NCBI GenBank assembly: GCA_947585885.1
Contig: CANPXI010000048.1
Location: 1 to 7,714 of the forward strand
Length of the DNA: 7,714 nt
Source of the DNA: an uncultured Bacilli bacterium
GTDB lineage: Bacteria > Bacillota_I > Bacilli_A > RF39 > UBA660
Direction of reading: 5' to 3'
Part shown: positions 1-5,464 of the stretch, piece by piece
Numbering within the stretch: the stretch's first letter is position 1
How the letters are laid out: each line of letters begins with the position of its first letter
Made by a program: the position numbers and the translations under genes
The notes under the pieces: generated by a model
Told to the model about the DNA's origin: nothing
Seen by the model: only the letters and a program-made list of their open reading frames with translations
Database searches by the model: none

Positions 1-589
1 TTTGTGTATTTTCATCAAAATATTTAATTTCATCAATTACAGTATCAAAAAATTCAATTCTAATTGGATGATTCTCAAATATAGGAAAAACATCAATAAC
101 AAAACCCCTTACAGAATATTCTCCTGTATTAGTAACCAAACTCTCTCTTTTGTAACCTATTTCTTCTAATTCACTTACTAAATTGTCTCTATCAATTTCC
201 TGATTTAAACTTAGTTTTACCTTTCTTGACTCTAGTTTAGTTTTTAAAGGTAATTTCTTCAAAAAACTATTTGTATGACATATAAGAATACTATTTTCTT
301 TTTGATTAATATTATTTAAAAACTTCATTCTCATAAGGGTTAATTCAGGAGAAACAGCAATTGCCTTTTTAGTTAAATAATCATCATCTGGAAAAATATA
401 TACATTTTTTAGTACACTATTTAAATTTAAATATAATTTATTAGCCTCATTTAAAGTAGGAGTAACTATAATTAAACTTTTATTTAACGAAAAAAACATA
501 TACATCAAAAATTGATTGTATATTTCATTATCCGTTACAGATATTTTATAATTATTTTCAAATTTTTCATTAAATAAATCATTAATCAT
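1..589 (-). CDS. mfd: Transcription-repair coupling factor Mfd, N-terminal part (cut by window edge)
   Basis: The first 196 codons of Mfd, the ATP-dependent translocase that removes stalled RNA polymerase from DNA lesions and recruits UvrA. The rest lies beyond the left edge; the full family protein is about 1,150 residues. I translated this region by hand from the ATG at 589 and the frame stays open to base 1. Two stretches identify it: residues 65-91, FPDDDYL followed by SPEL and MRM, matching the Mfd pattern of FP.DE, then SPEL, then an Arg-rich helix; and SVRG at 159-162 followed by IDVFP and IRIEFFD (163-182), the hallmark of the UvrB-like N-terminal module. That module binds UvrA and lacks helicase activity in the family; the RNA polymerase-binding and translocase domains are not in view. 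The start has AAGGA at 596-600, overlapping the pth stop codon. Placement after pth matches the pth-mfd order of Bacillota. Confidence 0.93.
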   Translation of the reverse strand, partial: MINDLFNEKFENNYKISVTDNEIYNQFLMYMFFSLNKSLIIVTPTLNEANKLYLNLNSVLKNVYIFPDDDYLTKKAIAVSPELTLMRMKFLNNINQKENSILICHTNSFLKKLPLKTKLESRKVKLSLNQEIDRDNLVSELEEIGYKRESLVTNTGEYSVRGFVIDVFPIFENHPIRIEFFDTVIDEIKYFDENTQ

Positions 590-595
590 ATTAAA

Positions 596-601
596 TCCTT
601 A
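596..601 (-). promoter_or_regulatory. Ribosome binding site of mfd overlapping pth stop codon
   Basis: TAAGGA combines the pth stop (TAA, 599-601) with the AAGGA Shine-Dalgarno of mfd, six bases before the mfd ATG at 589. It fixes the mfd start and suggests coupling. Confidence 0.8.
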
Positions 602-1141
602 ATTATATTTATTCATTAATTTATCAAAATCCATAAGAAAGTAATCATCTAAAACATTTTTTAATTGATCTATAACTTCACTCATTTCTTTCATTTCATC
701 TTGATTAAAATCACCAAGTACATAATCTATTGTATCATTTTCTGCTTTAGATATACCAATACGTATTCTTTTAAAATCTTCAGTTCCTAAATTTTCTATA
801 ATACTTTTAATACCATTATGACCAGCTGATGAACCAGATTGCTTAATTTTAAATTTTCCAATATCGAAATCCATATCATCATGTAGTATTAAAATATCTT
901 CTACATTTATTTTAAAATAATTAACAAAGTGCCTAACAGCACGACCACTATCATTCATATAAGTTTGTGGTTTCATAAATATTACCTTTTCTCCATTCAT
1001 TACTTGCATAAAGTACAATGCAGAATATTTTTCTTTAAAATAAACATGTCCTAGATATTCATCTATAACTTTAAATCCAATATTATGTCTTGTATTTTGA
1101 TACTCTTTTCCAGGATTACCTAACCCTACTATTAATTTCAT
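599..1141 (-). CDS. pth: Peptidyl-tRNA hydrolase
   Basis: Cytoplasmic peptidyl-tRNA hydrolase, which cleaves the ester bond of peptidyl-tRNAs dropped by the ribosome and recycles the tRNA. At 180 residues it is about full length (family 180-195). The N-terminal VGLGNPGKEY (5-14) carries the conserved Asn9; TRHNIG (17-22) carries the catalytic His19; MKPQTYMNDSG (56-66) contains Asn63; HDDMD (87-91) carries the Asp88 that supports the catalytic His; and SAGHNGIKSI (105-114) has His108 and Asn109. RIRIGI at 125-130 is also typical. All catalytic and substrate-binding positions I can place are present, so the enzyme should be active. Its ATG shares one base with the rsmI stop codon (TAATG), and a doubled GAGGA Shine-Dalgarno lies inside the end of rsmI, so the two are probably translationally coupled. 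Confidence 0.97.
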   Translation of the reverse strand: MKLIVGLGNPGKEYQNTRHNIGFKVIDEYLGHVYFKEKYSALYFMQVMNGEKVIFMKPQTYMNDSGRAVRHFVNYFKINVEDILILHDDMDFDIGKFKIKQSGSSAGHNGIKSIIENLGTEDFKRIRIGISKAENDTIDYVLGDFNQDEMKEMSEVIDQLKNVLDDYFLMDFDKLMNKYN

Positions 1142-1977
1142 TATTTCCTCTCCTCATACATATTATATAACATATTTTTACTTACTTCATATTTTTTTGA
1201 AATTTCTTTTATAGCATCTTTAGAAGATTTTCCTTCTTTAACTAAATCTAATACTTCCAAAAAAATTTCTTCATAATCTACTTCAGAATTATCTTTTTCA
1301 ATTACAATAACGATTTCACCTTTAACGTCTTCATAATAATTTATTGCTTCTTCTACAGTACCTCTAAAAACTTCTTCATGCACTTTAGATATTTCCCGGG
1401 AAATAGAAATTGTCCTATTACCCATAATTTTATAAATATTTTGTAAAGTTTTATTAAGTCTATGAGGTGCTTCATATAAAACGATTGTAAACTTTAATTT
1501 ACTTAACATTTCTAATTCTTTAATACTTTTTGATTCCTTTGAATTTAAAAATCCATAAAATAAGAATCTTTCTGATGATATATTAGACATATTAAGTGCT
1601 GGTAATAATGCTGATGGACCAGGAAGAGCAATAACATTATAGTTTTCTTTTATAGCATTACTTACAACTAAACTTCCAGGATCACTTATTAATGGAGTAC
1701 CCCTATCAGTTACAATAGCTATATTTTTTCCGTCTTTTAATAATTTTAAAACAGAATTACTTGCCTGAACCTCATTAAACTTATGACAAGAATATACCTT
1801 ATTTTTAATATCTAAGCTATTTAATAGTTGCATTGTCACTCTAGTATCTTCTGCAAAAATCGCATCAACATTCTTTAAAACTTCAACAGCCCGATAAGTA
1901 ATATCTTTTAAATTACCAATAGGTGTTGGAACAATATATAAATTACTACTAGAATTTTCAAAACTCTTTTGAACCAT
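1141..1977 (-). CDS. rsmI: 16S rRNA (cytidine1402-2'-O)-methyltransferase RsmI
   Basis: RsmI (YraL/YabC) uses S-adenosylmethionine to 2'-O-methylate C1402 in the decoding centre of 16S rRNA. The 278-residue length is normal. Family signatures: YIVPTPIGNLKDIT (14-27) at the start of the tetrapyrrole-methylase-like fold, AEDTR (42-46), the SAM loop around IVTDRGTPLISDPG (88-101), LPGPSA (118-123), EAPHR (169-173), SREISKVHEE (193-202) and GEIVIVIE (220-227). A lysine-rich tail at 249-276 looks like the small helical C-terminal domain. One oddity is Arg92 in the SAM loop, where the usual residue is Ala (SDAGTP). The start at 1977 follows a perfect AGGAGGT, though the spacing of about 4 bases is tight; no other Met precedes the conserved domain. 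B. subtilis has yazA between the trmN6 and rsmI homologues; here they are adjacent. Confidence 0.96.
   Translation of the reverse strand: MVQKSFENSSSNLYIVPTPIGNLKDITYRAVEVLKNVDAIFAEDTRVTMQLLNSLDIKNKVYSCHKFNEVQASNSVLKLLKDGKNIAIVTDRGTPLISDPGSLVVSNAIKENYNVIALPGPSALLPALNMSNISSERFLFYGFLNSKESKSIKELEMLSKLKFTIVLYEAPHRLNKTLQNIYKIMGNRTISISREISKVHEEVFRGTVEEAINYYEDVKGEIVIVIEKDNSEVDYEEIFLEVLDLVKEGKSSKDAIKEISKKYEVSKNMLYNMYEERK
1146..1155 (-). promoter_or_regulatory. Doubled ribosome binding site of pth inside rsmI
   Basis: Two adjacent GAGGA pentamers in the last rsmI codons precede the pth ATG at 1141. The nearer one is four bases away and the farther one nine; the farther has the usual spacing. The stop of rsmI and start of pth share one base. 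Confidence 0.7.
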
Positions 1978-1978
1978 A

Positions 1979-2710
1979 TTACCTCCTAAACATTTCTAAT
2001 ATCTCATCAGTATAACTACCATCCTCATTATGGCATATCAGTGGATAAAGTACCTTTAAACCAACCTTACCATTTTTTCTCGCTTCAATTAAAACCAAAT
2101 TTGATTCTGCATCTTTTTTTGGATAAATAAGCCTCATTCTTTTAGGCTCAAGATTATTTTTTTGTAATAAATCTATTATCTCTGATAATCTTTCAGTTCT
2201 ATGAACTAATACAAAACAGCCATTATTTTTAAGTAATTTTTTTGCAATTTTTATCACATCTTCTAAAGTTACTAAAATTTCATGTCTTGCTATTGATTTT
2301 ACCTCATTTTCATTAACATTGCTACTATAAATATACTTAAAATATGGTGGATTGCAAGTCACTAAATCAAAACTATCTGTACTATAACTATTAAAAATGT
2401 CTTTTACATCTAAATTAATTATATTTATTTTTTCTTCTAAATTATTAATTCTAACAGTTTCCTTTGCTAACTCATACACATTCTTTTGAACTTCAACACC
2501 AATTATTTTAGAATCAGTCATTGTACTCAAAATAAGTGGTATAGGAGCATTACCAGTACATAAATCAATAATTTTCATACCTTTCTTTTTTACATTACAA
2601 AATCTTGGAAGTAATACAGACTCTAAACTAAAATTAAAATATTCACTATTTTGTATTATCTTTAAATCATCATATCCAACTAAATCATTAACTACATTTT
2701 TCACACTCAT
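1979..2710 (-). CDS. trmN6: tRNA1(Val) (adenine37-N6)-methyltransferase family protein (YabB/TrmN6)
   Basis: SAM-dependent class I methyltransferase of the TrmN6/YabB family, which in E. coli methylates N6 of A37 in tRNA-Val; the tRNA target here is inferred. I start it at the ATG at 2710 (243 residues). An in-frame ATG at 2758 would add 16 residues (including RWFYL) that do not resemble the family and lie deep inside ricT, whereas the family begins shortly before the segment DDLKIIQ. A GTG at 2704 is the other option. Motif I is IIDLCTGNAPIPLIL (47-61), the acidic residue for SAM ribose is probably Glu73 in IGVEV, and the catalytic motif IV is TCNPPYF (118-124), the NPPY typical of N6-adenine methylases. 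YPKKDAESNLVLIEA (196-210) is also family-typical. It overlaps ricT by 23 bases and has no clear Shine-Dalgarno at good spacing, so translation probably depends on coupling to ricT. Confidence 0.9.
   Translation of the reverse strand: MSVKNVVNDLVGYDDLKIIQNSEYFNFSLESVLLPRFCNVKKKGMKIIDLCTGNAPIPLILSTMTDSKIIGVEVQKNVYELAKETVRINNLEEKINIINLDVKDIFNSYSTDSFDLVTCNPPYFKYIYSSNVNENEVKSIARHEILVTLEDVIKIAKKLLKNNGCFVLVHRTERLSEIIDLLQKNNLEPKRMRLIYPKKDAESNLVLIEARKNGKVGLKVLYPLICHNEDGSYTDEILEMFRR
1981..1987 (-). promoter_or_regulatory. Ribosome binding site of rsmI inside the end of trmN6
   Basis: The last two Arg codons of trmN6 (AGG AGG) and the first base of its TAA stop form AGGAGGT, followed after four bases by the rsmI ATG. 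It is a perfect anti-Shine-Dalgarno match with short spacing. Confidence 0.8.
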
Positions 2711-3503
2711 CACACTTACTAGGTAAAACCACCTCATACTTTGTATCATTTTCATCATCTAACAAAACAGTATAAGTTCTTTTTAAAATATCTAAAGATA
2801 TAACCTTACCATGCCCTTTATCAGTATCAACCTCTTCACCAATATTTGGCATACCATTTCTATTTTCTGTATAAACATCATCTTCGTAATTTAAACAACA
2901 TAATAATCTTCCACATTGACCATTTATTTTTGATGGGTTTAACGAAATATTTTGATTTTTAGCCATGTTAATTGTTACAGATTCCATAAAATCTTTCAAG
3001 AAACATGAACAACATAATTCACGCCCACATTGTCCTATACCAGATACTTCTTTAGCCTTATCTCTAACTCCAATTTGTCTAAGTTCTATTCTAGTTTTAT
3101 AAATAGCGGCAAGCTCTTTAGCCATATCTCTAAAATCTACTCTACCATCAGCTAAAAAATAAAATAATAACTGACTTCGATCTAAAGTATAATTAGCATC
3201 AAGAATATTCATATTTAAATCTAAAGATTCAGCAATCTCTTTTGCCTTAGTTAAAGCTTTCATAGCATCTGCCTTATTTTTTTCAAAAACATTAATATCT
3301 GCTTTTGTTGCTATTCTAATAACATTTTTCATATCAGGTATAACTTCTTTATTTAAAATATTAGCCATTATAACATTTGCTAATTGTTGTCCTTTTTCAG
3401 TATCAACTATAACAACGTCTCCATCTTTAATATCTAAACCATTTGAACTAAAAAAATATATTTTTCCATTTGGCTTAAAAGATACACCGACTACATTATT
3501 CAT
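2688..3503 (-). CDS. ricT: RicT/YaaT, PSP1-domain RNase Y specificity factor
   Basis: Homologue of B. subtilis RicT (YaaT), a PSP1-domain protein that works with RicA (YmcA) and RicF (YlbF) in a complex carrying iron-sulfur clusters and directing RNase Y to certain mRNAs; it also affects phosphorelay output, sporulation and biofilm formation there. The partners are not in this window. Length is 271 residues (family about 275). Two conserved cysteine clusters are present: GQCGRELCCSCFLKDF (157-172; Cys159, 164, 165, 167) and INGQCGRLLCCLNYE (193-207; Cys197, 202, 203). The KADAMKALTKAKEIAESLDL stretch (77-96) and LDRSQLLFYFLADGRVDFR (107-125) are standard family segments. The C-terminus ends in Cys264-x2-Cys267-x2-Cys270-Ser, a possible extra metal site. 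The start is fixed by GGAGG at 3513-3517, nine bases upstream, and overlaps the holB stop by eight bases. Confidence 0.95.
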   Translation of the reverse strand: MNNVVGVSFKPNGKIYFFSSNGLDIKDGDVVIVDTEKGQQLANVIMANILNKEVIPDMKNVIRIATKADINVFEKNKADAMKALTKAKEIAESLDLNMNILDANYTLDRSQLLFYFLADGRVDFRDMAKELAAIYKTRIELRQIGVRDKAKEVSGIGQCGRELCCSCFLKDFMESVTINMAKNQNISLNPSKINGQCGRLLCCLNYEDDVYTENRNGMPNIGEEVDTDKGHGKVISLDILKRTYTVLLDDENDTKYEVVLPSKCDECEKCS

Positions 3504-4323
3504 AACTTGCTTCCTCCATTTCTATAATTAAATTATCTAAAAATAAATTTAGGTTTACGTTATATTCTACCATATTTTCATACTTATTTAAAAGAATTAA
3601 TTTATCTATTATATTTTTAACATTATTTAACTTTGAAATTTGTTTTATATAACTATCATATTTAATAAAAGCATTAATCTTTTCATAAATCATATAATTT
3701 AATACATCTCTATAAAAATATTTAATAATAGTTAAATATAGCTTTATATTTTCTTTATCATCCTTTTTATCAATATAATTATTAATAAAAGCCAATGAAG
3801 ATAACTTTTCATTTTCAAATAAACTAATAAATTCAATTATTTTATCTACAATTTCACTATCAATTTTTTCTAAATTAAAAATATTTTCATCATTTAATAT
3901 TATTATCTGACATCTAGACTTTATAGTGCTCATAACTTTATTAATATTACTTGTTATCAAAAAAGCATAAACATCACTTTCTGGTTCTTCTAAAAACTTT
4001 AGTAAAGAATTCGCAGCATAATCATTCATTTTTTCAGCTTGATCAATTATATAAACCCTATTCTTATTAAATTGAGATTTATTTTTAAATTCCGATTGTA
4101 AAAAAATAATATCCTCTTTAACAATAAGTCCATTTTTTGGTCTTATTATAAAAATATCAGAATTATTAAATATATCTACTTTATAATCAAAAAAATAATC
4201 AGAAAGAATATCACTAAGATCTTCTTTAAGATTATCTAAACAAGTATTACATATCAAAAAAGCATGACTCATTCTATTACTATTAGCCAAACGTTCAAAA
4301 TAAGTATTTAAAACATCTTTCAT
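3496..4323 (-). CDS. holB: DNA polymerase III delta' subunit, reduced form
   Basis: Delta' subunit of the clamp loader, the stator that works with DnaX to load the beta sliding clamp. Support: RMSHAFLI near the N-terminus (17-24), RVYIIDQAEKMN (89-100, degenerate Walker B), AANSLLKFLEEPESD (103-117), the sensor-1-like LITSN (122-126), the Ser-Arg-Cys trio at 136-138, and a C-terminal NVNLNLFLDNLI (255-266) like the family's C-terminal helix. At 275 residues it is about 50 shorter than usual (about 330). The segment after AFLI has no glycine-rich P-loop and none of the clustered cysteines of the zinc module seen in B. subtilis and E. coli delta'. Delta' does not need ATP hydrolysis, so it may still function. 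Being downstream of dnaX supports the call. AGGA at 4333-4336, overlapping the bofA stop, sets the start. Confidence 0.88.
   Translation of the reverse strand: MKDVLNTYFERLANSNRMSHAFLICNTCLDNLKEDLSDILSDYFFDYKVDIFNNSDIFIIRPKNGLIVKEDIIFLQSEFKNKSQFNKNRVYIIDQAEKMNDYAANSLLKFLEEPESDVYAFLITSNINKVMSTIKSRCQIIILNDENIFNLEKIDSEIVDKIIEFISLFENEKLSSLAFINNYIDKKDDKENIKLYLTIIKYFYRDVLNYMIYEKINAFIKYDSYIKQISKLNNVKNIIDKLILLNKYENMVEYNVNLNLFLDNLIIEMEEASYE
3513..3517 (-). promoter_or_regulatory. Ribosome binding site of ricT inside holB
   Basis: GGAGG within the last codons of holB lies nine bases before the ricT ATG at 3503. The two genes overlap by eight bases, so this site works only while holB is being read or just terminated. 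Confidence 0.8.
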
Positions 4324-4330
4324 AAAATCA

Positions 4331-4337
4331 CATCCTA
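4331..4337 (-). promoter_or_regulatory. Ribosome binding site of holB overlapping bofA stop codon
   Basis: The string TAGGATG contains the bofA stop (TAG, 4335-4337) and the AGGA that serves as holB Shine-Dalgarno, nine bases before its ATG at 4323. The overlap suggests holB translation is coupled to bofA. Confidence 0.75.
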
Positions 4338-4517
4338 CATAAAGTTCTGTAATACTAATAAACCAAATATTGCAGGAAGTCCAAGAAAAGTTACAATAAC
4401 AATCGTTGCAACATTTATAGGCACTATAACTCCTACACTATTTACTATAACATCAAATGTATAAAGCATACAAATAGCAATTACTAATTTTCTAATGATT
4501 AATACAAAATATTGCAT
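4335..4517 (-). CDS. bofA: Short BofA-family membrane protein
   Basis: A 60-residue, very hydrophobic protein resembling the C-terminal two thirds of BofA, the membrane inhibitor of pro-sigma-K processing (with SpoIVFA it holds the SpoIVFB protease inactive in the mother-cell forespore membrane of sporulating Bacillota). The match is in IVPINVATIVIVTFLGLPAIFGLLVL (31-56), which follows the family pattern of I-P-I-N-x2-T, then LG-x-PG, then a hydrophobic end; here the usual Gly after Pro is Ala49. Two membrane segments are likely, about 4-24 and 27-57, with Arg9 and Lys10 near the N-terminus. B. subtilis BofA is 87 residues, so its first part is missing here. The context agrees: bofA follows recR in Bacillus and Clostridium. 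GGAGG at 4524-4528, six bases upstream, gives a convincing start. Whether this host sporulates is unknown, so the sigma-K role is only a family inference. Confidence 0.78.
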   Translation of the reverse strand: MQYFVLIIRKLVIAICMLYTFDVIVNSVGVIVPINVATIVIVTFLGLPAIFGLLVLQNFM

Positions 4518-4556
4518 AACTTTCCTCCAATAAATTGTATTTCTTTTATTTACTAA

Positions 4557-5153
4557 TTATGATAAAAATTTTCTATCATCAATTGCTCTTATTATAGTAA
4601 GTGGATCTAAATATTCAATATCACCACCAACTGGTAAACCATAAGAAAGTCTAGAAACCTTAACATCTTTTTTATCTAAAAGCTTTTGAATATATAAAGA
4701 AGTTGTTTCACCTTCAACTGATGGATTTAAAGCAATGATTACCTCTTTTACAGTATCATCTATTCTTTTAATTAAAGAAGAAATATTTATATCTTCAGGA
4801 TTTATTTCATCAATTGGAGATATTAGTCCACCTAAAACATGGTATATTCCATTAAACTTACCAGTTTTTTCAAACATAAAAACACTTTTTGAATCTTCTA
4901 CTACACATATAGTAGATTTATCTCTATTATTAGATGAACAAATAGGACATACCTCTTGATTAGTTAAATGCCCACATACAGAACACTTTCTAATCTTCTT
5001 CTTAAATTCTACTAAACTCTCAGAAAATTTATTTACTACTTCATCATCAAGTGAATCAATAGCATACACATATCTTTCAGCAGACTTATCACCAATTCCA
5101 GGTAGATTTTTAAATCCATCCATTAATTCTTGAAATTCATTTGGATAAATCAT
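4557..5153 (-). CDS. recR: Recombination mediator protein RecR
   Basis: RecR, the partner of RecO (and RecF) in loading RecA on SSB-coated single-stranded DNA during gap repair. The 198-residue length is exactly typical. Domains in order: a helix-hairpin-helix with LPGIGDKSAERYVY (17-30); a zinc finger with Cys57-x2-Cys60 and Cys69-x2-Cys72; a Toprim domain from about 80 to 175, including CVVED (83-87), YHVLGGLISPIDEI (104-117) and ALNPSVEGETTSLYI (141-155); and the C-terminal Walker B-like GLPVGGDIEYLDPLT (172-186). All key elements are intact. Only three bases separate it from the ebfC stop. The best Shine-Dalgarno, GGAGGA at 5166-5171, sits twelve bases before the ATG, longer than for its neighbours, and is made from the Gly-Gly codons of EbfC, so coupling with ebfC is likely. 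Confidence 0.98.
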   Translation of the reverse strand: MIYPNEFQELMDGFKNLPGIGDKSAERYVYAIDSLDDEVVNKFSESLVEFKKKIRKCSVCGHLTNQEVCPICSSNNRDKSTICVVEDSKSVFMFEKTGKFNGIYHVLGGLISPIDEINPEDINISSLIKRIDDTVKEVIIALNPSVEGETTSLYIQKLLDKKDVKVSRLSYGLPVGGDIEYLDPLTIIRAIDDRKFLS

Positions 5154-5156
5154 TTA

Positions 5157-5450
5157 TTAAAATAATCCTCCAAGTCCACCTGTATACTTACCTAATTTTT
5201 CTTCTTTCATTTTTGCAACTTTACCTAATGCATCATTTATAGAAACCATTATCATATCTTGTAACATTTCTTTATCAGATAAAACACTTTCATCAAGAAT
5301 TTCAATTTTAGTAACTTGCATATTACCAGTTAAATATGTTTTTACTGCACCACTTTCACCTTCAAAAGTTGTTCCTTCGATTTCAGCATTAGCTTTTTCT
5401 AATTCTCTTTGCACCCTTTGTGCTTGAGCCATTAAATTTTGCATATTCAT
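5157..5450 (-). CDS. ebfC: YbaB/EbfC family nucleoid-associated protein
   Basis: Small DNA-binding protein of the YbaB/EbfC family (YaaK in B. subtilis), which forms a tweezer-like dimer and associates with the nucleoid; its gene lies between dnaX and recR in very many bacteria, as here. The 97-residue length is normal. It opens with a charged helix, MNMQNLMAQAQRVQRELEKA (1-20), then a beta region with FEGESGAVKTYLTGNMQVTKIEI (29-51), where SGAVK and GNMQVTKIEI are conserved, then a long helix (about 57-87), and ends in the glycine-rich tail GGLGGLF (91-97). No residue looks out of place. The ATG at 5450 is preceded by AGGAGG at 5458-5463, seven bases away, which overlaps the dnaX stop; a second ATG two codons later is less well spaced. 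Confidence 0.97.
   Translation of the reverse strand: MNMQNLMAQAQRVQRELEKANAEIEGTTFEGESGAVKTYLTGNMQVTKIEILDESVLSDKEMLQDMIMVSINDALGKVAKMKEEKLGKYTGGLGGLF
5166..5171 (-). promoter_or_regulatory. Ribosome binding site of recR inside ebfC Gly-Gly codons
   Basis: GGAGGA is formed by the two glycine codons (residues 94-95) of the conserved EbfC tail. Spacing to the recR ATG is about twelve bases, longer than optimal, and the ebfC stop lies in between. Confidence 0.65.
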
Positions 5451-5457
5451 AAAAATT

Positions 5458-5464
5458 CCTCCTA
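5458..5464 (-). promoter_or_regulatory. Ribosome binding site of ebfC fused to dnaX stop codon
   Basis: The dnaX stop TAG and the ebfC Shine-Dalgarno share bases as TAGGAGG, with the ebfC ATG seven bases downstream. A ribosome terminating on dnaX is placed exactly on the initiation site of ebfC, which suggests coupled translation. Confidence 0.85.

Noticed and set aside
2711..2758. N-terminal extension of trmN6 starting at 2758
   Set aside because: The 16 added residues derive from the shifted frame of the RicT C-terminus and do not resemble the methyltransferase family; the start at 2710 is preferred.
4518..4556. TACAAT as a -10 promoter element between recR and bofA
   Set aside because: The -35 region at proper spacing is TCATAA, a poor match, and no TG extension is present; in such AT-rich DNA this is expected by chance.
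4735..4959. Plus-strand open frame of 74 codons opposite recR
   Set aside because: It lies wholly antisense to the conserved Toprim and zinc-finger region of recR, has no recognisable domain, and is easily explained by AT-rich codon use on the other strand.
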